Positions 1 through 8,355 are shown, counted from the first letter of the stretch. The stretch is DNA of 23,135 nt from Desulfobulbus sp. (GCA_028684915.1 JAQUEZ010000089.1:1-23135); one strand, 5' to 3'. The notes: generated by a model from the letters alone, not told the origin. Translations and numbers: made by a program.

Positions 1-344
1 TCCTGCACCTGATCCAGTACCGGAGGTGTCAACACTGCCGGACCTCGACAGTTACGCGGTGCGAAAAAACCGGCCATCCCTTTTTCCCGATAGAGTTTCA
101 CGCTCAGCAGCACAGAGATTTTACTTACCCCGAAGGCCCGGCAAATCTCGGCTTGGCTGGCGCTGCCATTGATATACAACTGACTTGTGAACATCCGGAA
201 ACTCGGCATATCGTCAATGGCGTGTGTGAACACCGGAAGATTCCCGTATATGTAGGTGAGAGAGGCGTCTTTACGGATAAAACCGATATTTTGGTTGATA
301 AGGGTCAGGCCTTCCGGAAAGATGGGGAGTTGAAGTTGAGGCAT
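1..344 (-). CDS. Transposase-like helix-turn-helix protein, N-terminal part, cut by the window edge
   Basis: Reading the minus strand from an ATG at 344 gives about 114 codons with no stop before the window edge. The protein begins MPQLQLPIFPEG and later reads ASQAEICRAFGVSKISV, followed by KLYREKGMAGFF. This is a helix-turn-helix of the kind that starts many transposases and the HTH proteins found beside them. The N-terminal block, with its LPVFTHAIDDMPSFRMFTSQL segment, matches my memory of a transposase-associated family common in sulfate reducers; that recognition is not a database result. No strong ribosome-binding site precedes the ATG. The catalytic part would lie outside the window, so I cannot say whether the element is intact. 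Confidence 0.65.
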   Translation of the reverse strand, partial: MPQLQLPIFPEGLTLINQNIGFIRKDASLTYIYGNLPVFTHAIDDMPSFRMFTSQLYINGSASQAEICRAFGVSKISVLLSVKLYREKGMAGFFAPRNCRGPAVLTPPVLDQVQ

Positions 345-532
345 GGTAACGGTCCGATGCGGGGTGTCTGGGAAAGGGCATTTTTTGCTATCATATCGAA
401 ATCCGCTGCCGTCGTAAATCGCCTTTGTGGGCCGTTCTGGATATTTGATTTAATTTCTGAGGGTTAAAGCTCAGCGGAGGTACCAGGTGAAATTGTCGAG
501 ATCAGGAGGTCTGTCCTTTTACCCTATTGACC

Positions 533-1459
533 ATGGAGTTCCTCTACAGCGCCCTGGTCATCCTTGCCTTTCTGGTGGTGGTCAAAGACTGCATAGCCTT
601 ACTCTTGCTTATCAGCCGTTTACTGGGCAGTGGATGGCATCTCACTTTTTCTCCGACCCTTCGCGCCATCGGACTGGTCTGCGCATCGCTGGCACTTTCC
701 CTTTACGGGACCTGGCAATCGGTGCGGGTGCCTAGGGTGCATACCGTTGAAGTTCCCCTCCCCGACCTGCCCCAGGAACTTGATGGATTTTCTCTGGTCC
801 AGCTTAGCGACCTCCATATCGGCCTTATACTGAAAGAAAAGTGGCTCAAGGAGGTGGTGCAAAAAACCAATGCGCTGCATGCTGATCTTGTAGTTTGGAC
901 CGGAGACTTGATCGATGGCTCTCCACAGGCTCTTGGCAAGGATATTGCGCCTCTGCAAGAATTGCGGGCGAGCTACGGTGTTTACGGCATTACTGGCAAC
1001 CATGAATACTACTTTGGCGCACACCGTTGGCTGCCGGTGTTTGAGCAACTGGGCATCACTATGTTGCAAAACCAGTATCGTAGCTTTTCGGTTCAGGGCA
1101 AAATCCTAATCTTGGCGGGTGTACCTGATCAGGCGGCGCGCCGCTTTCATGAAGACGGAACAGACCCTCGATTTATCCAATCCCTTCCTCAAGGTACGCG
1201 GATATTGCTCAAGCATCGCCCCTCCAGCGGAACGGAATATAACGGCGTTGACCTCATGCTCTCCGGCCATACCCACGGTGGTCATTTGTTTTTTCTCAAG
1301 TGGCTGATCGGCTCCTATAATGGTGGTCTCGTCGGCGGCTTATTTGATAGGAGTGAATCAAAACTGTACGTGAGCCCGGGAACCGGTGTATGGGCAGGTT
1401 TTTCCTGCCGCCTTGGGGTTCCCGCCGAAATTACCCGGCTCATTCTTCGCCGACAATAA
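533..1459 (+). CDS. Membrane-anchored metallophosphoesterase (calcineurin-like, YaeI type)
   Basis: The first 60 or so residues hold two hydrophobic segments (FLYSALVILAFLVVV and AIGLVCASLALSLYG), so the enzyme should be anchored in the inner membrane. The soluble part carries the full dinuclear metal-site set of calcineurin-like phosphoesterases in order: DLHIG, GDLIDG, GNHEYY, a later KHRP and SGHTHGG. At about 308 residues the length fits the YaeI-like branch, whose members hydrolyse phosphodiester or pyrophosphate bonds; the substrate here is unknown. The ATG at 533 is preceded in frame by a TTG at 527. The only strong Shine-Dalgarno sequence (AGGAGG, 504-509) lies far upstream of both, so the start is uncertain. 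It has no evident functional link to the metal genes downstream. Confidence 0.88.
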   Translation: MEFLYSALVILAFLVVVKDCIALLLLISRLLGSGWHLTFSPTLRAIGLVCASLALSLYGTWQSVRVPRVHTVEVPLPDLPQELDGFSLVQLSDLHIGLILKEKWLKEVVQKTNALHADLVVWTGDLIDGSPQALGKDIAPLQELRASYGVYGITGNHEYYFGAHRWLPVFEQLGITMLQNQYRSFSVQGKILILAGVPDQAARRFHEDGTDPRFIQSLPQGTRILLKHRPSSGTEYNGVDLMLSGHTHGGHLFFLKWLIGSYNGGLVGGLFDRSESKLYVSPGTGVWAGFSCRLGVPAEITRLILRRQ

Positions 1460-2116
1460 GCACAATATCCGGCAAACAGGCTGGCTGGTTTCTTCTAAAT
1501 CAATCCCAATGAAGACCATATCGCAATAAAACCACTCAAAAAAAACAGTGTGCAAAGGCGGCAACAACAGGCACATTGACATGGGATCATTGACAGGGCA
1601 CAGCACCGGCGACTACGGGGGGGCGCTATGCAATCGGAAGAAGACAGGGCAGCATTTTTGTTTTCACACTACAGGAAATAATTGCCCCGGCCTCTGTCGT
1701 TTCGACCGGCAGGGAGAAATCTCCAGAAAAAGTTCAGATTTCTCTTTTAATTTCGAAAAGACATCTAGCCAAAGATTGTTTTATCATGAGGCCGGGGCAA
1801 ACTTTCGGGCCAACTTGGAAAAGCCCTCGATTGGTTAAAAAACAACATCCAACACGCAACCCTGGATGCCAGCAATCCCTCCCTAGTTGGAATCCAAGGG
1901 GGGGGTACTCTTAGAGGAGAAAAACAGGCGTGGCATTATTATGCGCAACCTGCTCTTTGTGCCACCACGGTTGGATTGACTGCAGGCTGTAACAAGGCTC
2001 CCCTGCAACGCCCTCTCGCCGTTACTGTCCGAGCCCCATGCGCTCATCTCCTCCTCGCAGAATAGCACATGCCGTTGAAAATCTTTCGGCACCCACCTAA
2101 TGGAGCAAAAAACTTC
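1460..2116. other. Long intergenic region with inverted repeats, no convincing gene
   Basis: No reading frame here has both a credible start and a protein-like composition. A 96-codon frame at 1548-1838 runs through the inverted repeats and looks accidental. The main structure is the nested inverted repeat at 1683-1798, listed separately. The rest is unremarkable, apart from a GGGGGGGG run near 1900. Confidence 0.6.
1683..1798. repeat. Nested inverted repeat (possible dispersed palindromic element or terminator)
   Basis: The outer arms are perfect 10-bp complements, GCCCCGGCCT (1683-1692) and AGGCCGGGGC (1789-1798). Inside them GAGAAATCT and AGATTTCTC form a 9-bp stem with a 13-nt loop, followed by TTTT, which resembles a terminator. 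The segment GTCGTTTCGACCGGCAGGGA leading into GAGAAATCT recalls a class of short dispersed bacterial repeats with a TTTCGACC...GGAGAAATCT core; this is pattern memory only. Only one copy lies in the window. Confidence 0.55.
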
Positions 2117-2851
2117 TCAGGCAGCACTCCCATGTGCAGGCTTATTCTTGCCGCCCACAGCTTTCCACTGGCCATGACCGCAGGCTTCCACAGGAACAAC
2201 CGGTCGTCCGGCCCATAAACGTGGCCGCAACCAACCTTGCGTATCAACAACATCGTCCTTCCCGGTGGCCAGGGCATTGCGATCAATAGAGAGCACATGC
2301 ATTCCTTCGGCTTCCAGTTCAGCCACAGTCACCGTGCTCCCGAAATCGCGCAATTTTTTATAATCGATAAATCGTCCGCACCACCCGGAGATAGTCAGGC
2401 CAACGCCGGCAACTGCCCCAATAATCCCGTCGTTGGTTCCTCCGTGCCCAGAAAGGTGAAAACCGCTTGATGCCTGCATGGCTTCCTTTTGGCTGACAAT
2501 GCGCGATGAGGCAAGCCGTCCAAATTCTAACAGTGAGTCAGTATTCTCCCCATTCATGGGGACCACGCAAAGCCCTGGATCGCTTCCGTCAATAAAATGC
2601 TCCTGTATGTGCTCGCTGCCTCGCTCGATAATCTCCGCCACCTGGGAAGGTTCAACATCATCAAGCACTACACAGGCCGAACTGTTGTGAGAGGTGTACG
2701 GAATCCCCTCGAGCACCGGTAACTGTTGGCGGATAACACCATACAATCGCGCCCCGGCCGGGATTTTCGAGACAAACCAGCGTGCAAATTTGCCCGTGCC
2801 ACGGTCGGCTCCGGCTACATCGGTATCATCAAAACCTACATACACTCGCAT
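2117..2851 (-). CDS. Stand-alone FDDTD-domain protein, related to TiaS N-terminal domain
   Basis: The 244-residue protein starts MRVYVGFDDTDVAG. The GFDDTD signature near the N-terminus, followed by RGTGKFARWF, is the ATP-binding motif of the TiaS family (tRNA-Ile2 agmatinylcytidine synthetase, an archaeal tRNA-modification enzyme). Full-length TiaS proteins also carry OB-fold and zinc-ribbon domains, which are missing here. A role in tRNA modification therefore cannot be assumed, and the true substrate is unknown. A glycine-rich stretch, SGHGGTNDGIIGAVAGVGL, sits mid-protein. The start at 2851 is supported by GAGGAAGGA a few bases upstream. A repeat element (2870-3027) lies only 18 bp before the start codon, directly ahead of the ribosome-binding site. 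The gene follows the ECF operon on the same strand but is separated from it by about 300 bp. Confidence 0.68.
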   Translation of the reverse strand: MRVYVGFDDTDVAGADRGTGKFARWFVSKIPAGARLYGVIRQQLPVLEGIPYTSHNSSACVVLDDVEPSQVAEIIERGSEHIQEHFIDGSDPGLCVVPMNGENTDSLLEFGRLASSRIVSQKEAMQASSGFHLSGHGGTNDGIIGAVAGVGLTISGWCGRFIDYKKLRDFGSTVTVAELEAEGMHVLSIDRNALATGKDDVVDTQGWLRPRLWAGRPVVPVEACGHGQWKAVGGKNKPAHGSAA

Positions 2852-2869
2852 TGTTCCTTCCTCATAATT

Positions 2870-3027
2870 GATAGCGTCGTAAAAACTTCGATCTACTGCG
2901 TCGCAGCGTTTTCCAAGACATTCGACATATCGTCTGTGTGCATTGGCCCCGGAAAAACGTTACCGCCTATATATCTCTATTTTTCCAGCCATCTCTTGGA
3001 ATGCGATGGACTTTTCACGAGTCCATC
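2870..3027 (+). repeat. MITE-like interspersed repeat, copy A (158 bp)
   Basis: The copy begins GATAGCGTCGTAAAAA and ends CACGAGTCCATC, so the ends are imperfect inverted repeats. The interior contains CTTCGATCTACTGCGTCGCA and TATATCTCTATTTTT, both shared with copies B, C and E. The 3' end carries a small hairpin, GATGGAC(9 nt)GTCCATC. It lies between the S-component gene and the FDDTD gene, just upstream of the latter's ribosome-binding site. Confidence 0.85.
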
Positions 3028-3158
3028 ATTGGTAAAAAAACTCGTTTTTTCGCTATCGAAAATAGCCCCAAAACGAAGCTTCATACTATGCAACTAATTG
3101 TTTTATTGTTTATTAATAACTTTTTCCAACGCCAACGAATCCATCATTCTTCAACCAT

Positions 3159-3677
3159 CTAATGAACGACCCCGTATGCCTGTAATTTTTTAAGGACCGC
3201 CGGTACGGCAGCACCACCTGCAGCTGCAAAAATAATGTTGCCCATCGATTTGATCAGCGCATGTTGCAGCAAAACGTCAGCATCCATACCCATCAAATAA
3301 TTTATGGTTAAACCGACCATAAATTGGGTGGCCCCAACGAGCACACCAGTGAAGGCGCAAAGGAAAATAGACTGGAACATCCCCGGAAAAATAAGGGCCA
3401 TTATATCGACGATCAGACCAGGGAGGACAAATTTCACCAAAAGCAAGGGACCACCATTGCCCATTCCCAGGGTGAGGGACATGAGCCCGGACAAAAAGCC
3501 GCACATGGTTCCCGCCCATCGGAAAGGGACACTTCCCCTGGCGATGAAAAGAAAAAAGATGGTAAAAAACATAGAGTGACCCGGTATCTTTAAATGCAGA
3601 CGCAATGCAGCCCGGGAACAGACAAGAAAAACAGCGCAGAAACCAATAAAGAGGGAATCGCGAAGGGTACAGTACAT
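3159..3677 (-). CDS. Small integral membrane protein, candidate ECF transporter S component
   Basis: The 172-residue protein is almost wholly hydrophobic, with about five or six predicted membrane segments (for example LFIGFCAVFLVC, FFTIFFLFIARG, LLLVKFVLPGLIVDIMALIF, IFLCAFTGVLVGAT). Its size and make-up fit the S (substrate-binding) component of an energy-coupling-factor transporter. The ATG at 3677 has GGAG nine bases upstream and lies 4 nt beyond the stop codon of the fused ATPase-EcfT gene, so the two are translationally linked. A longer reading from 3728 would overlap the upstream gene and is less likely. The ligand cannot be read from the sequence. The TonB receptor in the same operon suggests a molecule scarce or large enough to need outer-membrane uptake; metals, corrinoids, vitamins or metal chelates are all possible. 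Confidence 0.72.
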   Translation of the reverse strand: MYCTLRDSLFIGFCAVFLVCSRAALRLHLKIPGHSMFFTIFFLFIARGSVPFRWAGTMCGFLSGLMSLTLGMGNGGPLLLVKFVLPGLIVDIMALIFPGMFQSIFLCAFTGVLVGATQFMVGLTINYLMGMDADVLLQHALIKSMGNIIFAAAGGAAVPAVLKKLQAYGVVH

Positions 3678-3681
3678 GCGA

Positions 3682-5778
3682 CTATTCTCCAGGCCAGTAG
3701 GTTCTCTTCGGGAAGAGACCAAAATCACGATTTTTTGCCGCTAGGGCAATTTCATCCGCCAAAGCAAGCGTTCGGACCAGGGTGGGTATCAGGAGACAGT
3801 TGAGCCAATCTGACCAAGAACGCGGATGACGAAAATCTTGCATCAACAGTTGTGCCCCGCGCAGAATCTGGATTTCCCGAATTTCCCACATTTCCGCCAG
3901 CAGCATCGGGATAAAGCGAAGACAAACGGTGAACACAAACGCTATCCGTGGTGGGAGGAATTTCCCCATGGTTCGCGTTGTTTCTGAAGCATTGCTACTT
4001 GCCATGAAGATAATCCCCGGCCAAAAGGCGAGGAAAAGTTGCCAGGCCATCATCAAACCAGCCTCTACCCCTTGGGAACCGCCAAAACGCAGCGAATACA
4101 GGAGAACAACCAAAGCCCCTTGCCAAAGAAAAAAAAGGCCGCTTTTCAAAAGCAGCTTGATGGAATTTCTCGCGAAAAACACAACGAGCAGCAAATTAAT
4201 GGCGGTTAATCCCGCAAGTGTGGCCGGGGTTCGGGCGGCAAAGGCCGAAAAGGACAAAACAGTGCACAGGGCAAGCATCCATCCTGCGGACAACAACGGC
4301 GCCCATGGCCTTTCTTTATGAAGGGGCAGTGAATGATTCCGTCGCAGAGGGGGAAAGATTTCTTTTATACGCAGCAATTTGTCAGCAGGGGGCGCAGGAG
4401 CAAGATAGCACACCTGATCTGCCCATCCGTCCAGTGCGGCTGGATCATGGGTGGTCCAAACCACGGTTAGCTTCCGCTCTGTACACTCTTGAGCGAGCAG
4501 GGTCTTAACCCGTTTAACGCTGGCCGCATCGAGTCCGGCAAAGGGATCGTCAAGCAAAAGAATCTCAGGATCGCTGGCGAGTACTGCCGCAAGCCCAACC
4601 AGATGTTTTTGACCGTAACTGAGTAGATGCGGGGAGGAGTGCTGCAGATCGGTGATACCCAGGCTTTCCAGGAGAGAAAGAATGCGAACCCCAAGCTGTT
4701 CGTTTCCAATGGATTTTCGACGGCCGGCAAAAGCAACCTCTTCAAACACCGTGGTTTCAAAAAGTTGTTTTTTGGGATCTTGAAACAGGAGAGCAAGGCG
4801 ACCGCGGAGGGTTCGCAGAGAAGCAGGCATGCCAAGGATGTCAATTTTACCCGAAGCCGGTTGCCTTAATCCGGCCAAACAACGCATCAGGGTCGTTTTG
4901 CCACAACCATTAGGACCGATGATAAGCAAACGCTGCCCTTGATCGATTTCCATCTCCAGGAATCCACGCTCTTTTTCTTTCTCTTCCTGAGGAGGAAAAA
5001 TCCTGATCCCGCTTAACCGGAGGGCAACCGGTCGATCCGCTCCCAATGGCTGGCTCGAACTCATGTTGATGAGCTCGGAAGATCTCGGCGCATCGGCTTT
5101 TGCTTGCCCAATATCGACGAGTGGCCGACTCCTCAATCCACCATCCGTCCCCATTTCCCAGACTGCATCAATAACCGGCTGTAGCACGGCACCCTGGTGT
5201 TCGCAAATCAGCACGGCCTTACCGCAATCTTTTAACTGCTTGATAACATCCAATAAGTGCTCTTTACCGGATGGGTCGAGCTGCGCCATGGGTTCATCCA
5301 AAAGAATCAGCCGGGGATCGCGGACCAACTGTCCGGCTATACAAGCCCTGTATTGCTGGCCCATGGAAAGGCGCTCGACCGGAAACGACAACGGCCGATC
5401 AAGTCCGACCTCACCGAGAGATTTTTTGATCAAATCCTCCATCTGCACCGGAGGAACACAGTGATTTTCAAGGCCAAAGGCAATATCAGCCGCCAACGTT
5501 GCGTAGAGAAGCTGGGTGGCAGGCCGCTGCAATACCAAACCGGTGGCAGCGCCAAGGATTTCGCTGGCGGAGTGCACCTGAATGCTCCCCTTCGTGCGCC
5601 CCCCCGGTGGCACCAGACCGCGAATGGCCATCAGCAAGGTGGTTTTGCCGCAACCGGTTGGCCCTTCGAGAAGCACACATTGCCCAGGAGCAATGGAGAG
5701 GGAGATATTCCGGAGCACGAAATCCGTGGCTCCGGGATAGGCATACGAAAAGTTGTCGATGACCACGAAGGGTTGCAA
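3682..5778 (-). CDS. Fused ECF transporter energy module: EcfA-EcfA'-EcfT in one chain
   Basis: The 698-residue chain joins two ABC ATPases and a transmembrane T component. ATPase 1 (about 1-230) has Walker A GPTGCGKTT (39-47), signature LSMGQ (137-141) and Walker B LILLDEP (157-163). ATPase 2 (about 250-470) has GPNGCGKTT (288-296), LFQDPKKQLFETTVFEEVAF as its Q-loop region, LSYGQ (386-390) and ILLLDDP (406-412). In ATPase 2 the usual catalytic glutamate after the Walker B aspartate is an aspartate, so the two sites may not be equivalent. Residues 490-690 are membrane segments ending in EcfT-like coupling motifs (REIQILRGAQ and ALAAKNRDFG). The start is 3 nt after the TonB receptor stop, and the S component follows directly. 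All parts of a group I ECF importer are therefore present in one operon. Confidence 0.92.
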   Translation of the reverse strand: MQPFVVIDNFSYAYPGATDFVLRNISLSIAPGQCVLLEGPTGCGKTTLLMAIRGLVPPGGRTKGSIQVHSASEILGAATGLVLQRPATQLLYATLAADIAFGLENHCVPPVQMEDLIKKSLGEVGLDRPLSFPVERLSMGQQYRACIAGQLVRDPRLILLDEPMAQLDPSGKEHLLDVIKQLKDCGKAVLICEHQGAVLQPVIDAVWEMGTDGGLRSRPLVDIGQAKADAPRSSELINMSSSQPLGADRPVALRLSGIRIFPPQEEKEKERGFLEMEIDQGQRLLIIGPNGCGKTTLMRCLAGLRQPASGKIDILGMPASLRTLRGRLALLFQDPKKQLFETTVFEEVAFAGRRKSIGNEQLGVRILSLLESLGITDLQHSSPHLLSYGQKHLVGLAAVLASDPEILLLDDPFAGLDAASVKRVKTLLAQECTERKLTVVWTTHDPAALDGWADQVCYLAPAPPADKLLRIKEIFPPLRRNHSLPLHKERPWAPLLSAGWMLALCTVLSFSAFAARTPATLAGLTAINLLLVVFFARNSIKLLLKSGLFFLWQGALVVLLYSLRFGGSQGVEAGLMMAWQLFLAFWPGIIFMASSNASETTRTMGKFLPPRIAFVFTVCLRFIPMLLAEMWEIREIQILRGAQLLMQDFRHPRSWSDWLNCLLIPTLVRTLALADEIALAAKNRDFGLFPKRTYWPGE

Positions 5779-5781
5779 GAT

Positions 5782-7755
5782 TTAAAACCTGTACACCAGG
5801 CCCGTATAAAGGGTACAGCCCGGTTGAGGCAGACCGTAACTTTCTTCGTAGTCTTCATCAAAGATGTTGTTAACCCCGGCATAGACCTCAAAAGTTGTGC
5901 TCGGTATCTTCTGGGTCAGTTTAAAATTCACCAGGGTAAAGTCGTTCAGCTGCTTTTTCTCGATATCATCGTTGTCGTAAAAATACTGCTCGCCGACATA
6001 AATTACCGATCCAGAAATATTTAAGCCAAAATCAAAGTCGTATTGGCCATCCAGAGTCGCTTTCCATTTAGGCCGGTATTGGAGATCCTCCCGGGTGTTA
6101 TTGTTGGACCGGTCCTCTGTTTCCATCCAGGTCAGGCCGCATCGAAGTTTTAAATCTTCAATCGGCTGCAGGGCAAGCTCTGTCTCTATGCCATAAAAAC
6201 GGAGATCCTGATAATTCTGGTAGGTATCGACGTCTTTCTCTATAAAATCGGTAGCATTGATCACAAAACCGGTCATATTGAGCAGCGTAGTGGGGGTCAG
6301 TTGTTGTTCAACGCCGATCTCATAATGCAGGGTAATTTCCGTGTTCAGGTCTTCGTTACCGGCACTGATGTCATAGAGTTGTTTGAGTGAGGGAAAACGA
6401 ATTTTGCGGGCATGATTTGCTTTCAGACGGGTTGTCCCGGTGAGATCGAAAGACGTGCCTATCATGTAGGTAAAATCATTGTGGCTTGCTTCGTCGCGGT
6501 CCTGAACATGGTGACCATAGCCAAGCACTATCTGCCACCGATCCGTCAACGGGCGCTGATACTCCATGGTCGCGGAGTAGGTATTGAGATTCTGGTCACT
6601 TGCAAAATCAGCCGGTTGATTGGATTTATTGACCTCAAACCCGTCTGCCTCCCACGATTCCTCTTCCGCAGTCATGCCCAAGGTTGCCTTGGCCGAATCC
6701 GCAAAGGTATATCCTGCTTGGGCATGAACACCGGCGAGACGAACTTCGGAATCCTGATAAAAGGCTCCCTTTTTCACCTGGGAGTTATAGTCCTCGCTAT
6801 CATACCCATTTTCCTCGGTATCCGTCTGACTGAAATAAACCCAGCCTCGGTAATCAACCGGACCGCTCCCGTCATGGGCAAAAGCAGCCTGGACCATGGT
6901 GGAATCAAGATCGTCAATGCGTTCGTATTTCTCTTTTTTGGAGAAATTATCCAAAGCATCATAATTGGTCACCGGAGGCTTGCCGTTCTCACCCGTGACA
7001 TGGCTCAACGTTAGACCGACGCTGTTCTCATCAGTGAGGGCGTAGCTCATATTGCCAAAAAAATTAGTTCGCTTGCGATCGGAATTTTCACGATCATTGC
7101 CATCTTCGGCCGTGGTGGCTGTGAAGTCATTGCTCAACGGGAATGCATCGCGCGACTGTGTACCCACGTTGCCGTAGAAACTTACCTTGCCGCTTGCACC
7201 GTAAAGACTGGCATTGGTTTCATACAACTCACTGGTACCGATTTTGCCCTCAATACGGCCGTGGACACCAGGAGCACCGGATTTAGTGATAATATCGATG
7301 ACAGCCCCATTGCCGCCTGCTCCGTAAAGAACCGAACTACCGCCCGACAACACCTTGATCTCGGATATGATGTCAGCCGGAATCAGCGTTGGGTCAAATT
7401 GCCCGTCATCGGTATTACGAATGGGTATGCCGTTAAGAAAAAGGTGTACGTGTCGAGTCCGAAAACCGCGCACATCAATCCTGGGGGTGCCTTCCGCTCC
7501 CTCGCGAATATTCAATCCGGGGACAAGTTCCAAGGCCTGATCCAGGGTCGACGCACCGCTGGCCTGAATATCACGTTCAGTAACCCGATAAACGGTTCCA
7601 GCACGTTCACTGCGTGGCATAGCTTCAGCGATGACAACCACTTCACCCAAGGTATAGGCGCTGTTCGGTGGGAGAGGCTCCTCCCCGGCTAAAACATACT
7701 GTTGACCGCTGATCATGAAAAAGAGGCCAAGCCCGGCCCCTATGGTTTTCTTCAC
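5782..7755 (-). CDS. TonB-dependent outer-membrane receptor
   Basis: Starting at the GTG at 7755 gives a 657-residue protein. This start has GGAGGAG upstream and is followed at once by a signal peptide (KKTIGAGLGLFFMISGQQYV, cleavage after VLA); the open frame extends to 7911 but that part is not signal-like. A TonB-box-like stretch (YTLGEVVVIA, about residues 34-43) precedes the plug domain, which reads GASTLDQALELVPGLNIREG, IDVRGF and LYGAGGNGAVIDIITKSG. The rest is beta-barrel and ends in the typical aromatic GLVYRF. The family imports siderophores, cobalamin, nickel or other chelates by TonB energy; the ligand here is unknown. It is first in an operon with the ECF importer, so ligand would pass from this receptor to the S component. 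A candidate sigma-54 promoter lies about 118 bp upstream. Confidence 0.93.
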   Translation of the reverse strand: MKKTIGAGLGLFFMISGQQYVLAGEEPLPPNSAYTLGEVVVIAEAMPRSERAGTVYRVTERDIQASGASTLDQALELVPGLNIREGAEGTPRIDVRGFRTRHVHLFLNGIPIRNTDDGQFDPTLIPADIISEIKVLSGGSSVLYGAGGNGAVIDIITKSGAPGVHGRIEGKIGTSELYETNASLYGASGKVSFYGNVGTQSRDAFPLSNDFTATTAEDGNDRENSDRKRTNFFGNMSYALTDENSVGLTLSHVTGENGKPPVTNYDALDNFSKKEKYERIDDLDSTMVQAAFAHDGSGPVDYRGWVYFSQTDTEENGYDSEDYNSQVKKGAFYQDSEVRLAGVHAQAGYTFADSAKATLGMTAEEESWEADGFEVNKSNQPADFASDQNLNTYSATMEYQRPLTDRWQIVLGYGHHVQDRDEASHNDFTYMIGTSFDLTGTTRLKANHARKIRFPSLKQLYDISAGNEDLNTEITLHYEIGVEQQLTPTTLLNMTGFVINATDFIEKDVDTYQNYQDLRFYGIETELALQPIEDLKLRCGLTWMETEDRSNNNTREDLQYRPKWKATLDGQYDFDFGLNISGSVIYVGEQYFYDNDDIEKKQLNDFTLVNFKLTQKIPSTTFEVYAGVNNIFDEDYEESYGLPQPGCTLYTGLVYRF

Positions 7756-7884
7756 TGCTCTCCTCCGTTTATGTAGAATTCCGTCCGTTGATTTTCTCGG
7801 CGAATACCGAGCCGCTGCCACCATTCCACGCATGAAGAGGAACAAACAATCTCGAAAAGAAAGGCATACAAAAGACAAGAATGG

Positions 7885-7900
7885 AGCAAGTATCATGCCA
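7885..7900 (-). promoter_or_regulatory. Candidate sigma-54 promoter for the TonB/ECF operon
   Basis: On the minus strand the sequence is TGGCATGATACTTGCT. It has the sigma-54 (RpoN) hallmark GG at -24 and GC at -12 with exactly 10 bases between them, and differs from the TGGCAC-N5-TTGC consensus at one base. Transcription would begin near 7873 and leave about 118 nt of leader before the receptor start. The leader contains a small CTCGG/CCGAG hairpin near 7800. An inverted repeat CCTTGT-N20-ACAAGG (7965-7996) lies about 95-120 bp upstream of the start, where an enhancer-binding activator would be expected to bind. Confidence 0.6.
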
Positions 7901-8041
7901 CGATAAAACAACGGTAGAACGGGATTTTAAAAAGACCAGACGGGCAGTTATCTACTTATGCCATCCTTGTAATGAGCAGAAAAACAGATCACAAGGGAAA
8001 ATTCCGACCATAACTAACTGAAATCAAGAGGAGATATTAAT

Positions 8042-8179
8042 ATGTGTGTCAAAACGATACGCACCCCCCTGCCGAGCGAGACAAAATGCCCCTGCTGTAA
8101 GAATGAAGAATGCATTTCCGGTAACGATCGTTTCAAAAAAAACGAGCAACATTTTCAGGAAAACGACAGGATTTCCTGA
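8042..8179 (+). CDS. Putative 45-residue Cys-rich small protein
   Basis: An ATG at 8042 has a strong Shine-Dalgarno sequence (GAGGAG, 8028-8033, 8-nt spacing) and opens a 45-codon frame ending TGA at 8177-8179. The product starts MCVKTIRTPLPSETKCPCCK and carries five cysteines, four of them in KCPCCKNEEC, an arrangement that could bind a metal ion or cluster. It is divergent from the TonB operon and upstream of the storage-protein genes. I recognise no family. Support comes from the ribosome-binding site and the cysteine cluster only. Confidence 0.45.
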   Translation: MCVKTIRTPLPSETKCPCCKNEECISGNDRFKKNEQHFQENDRIS

Positions 8180-8269
8180 TCATTTCGTGGCCGATGGGGG
8201 TAAGTTTCTTCTTTTTCAAGCAACTTCTCTATCTTACGATATTCGATAAAAAGTTTGAAATCATAGGAT

Positions 8270-8355
8270 ATTGGTCTAAAATCCAGCATAAACTAAAAAT
8301 ACACCTTACTGACAAAACCGACCAATTCTGACTCTTCCTTACTCTTCGACCAAGG
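8270..8355. promoter_or_regulatory. Cluster of short repeats upstream of the storage-gene promoter
   Basis: CGACCAA occurs at 8319-8325 and again at 8347-8353, 28 bp apart, and its complement TTGGTC at 8271-8276. Between the direct copies ACTCTTC occurs twice (8331-8337 and 8341-8347), 10 bp apart, so both would lie on the same face of the helix. The array ends right at the -35 element. This is the arrangement of a regulator-binding region; the regulator is unknown. Confidence 0.45.

Noticed and set aside
1548..1838. 96-codon plus-strand frame
   Set aside because: It runs through the nested inverted repeats, and the amino-acid composition is not protein-like.
5257..6024. 255-codon plus-strand frame over the ECF and TonB genes
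   Set aside because: It crosses two clear minus-strand genes and has no recognisable motif.
7756..7873. Cobalamin or Moco riboswitch in the TonB operon leader
   Set aside because: Only one small CTCGG/CCGAG hairpin is visible, and I could not find the conserved elements of either riboswitch.
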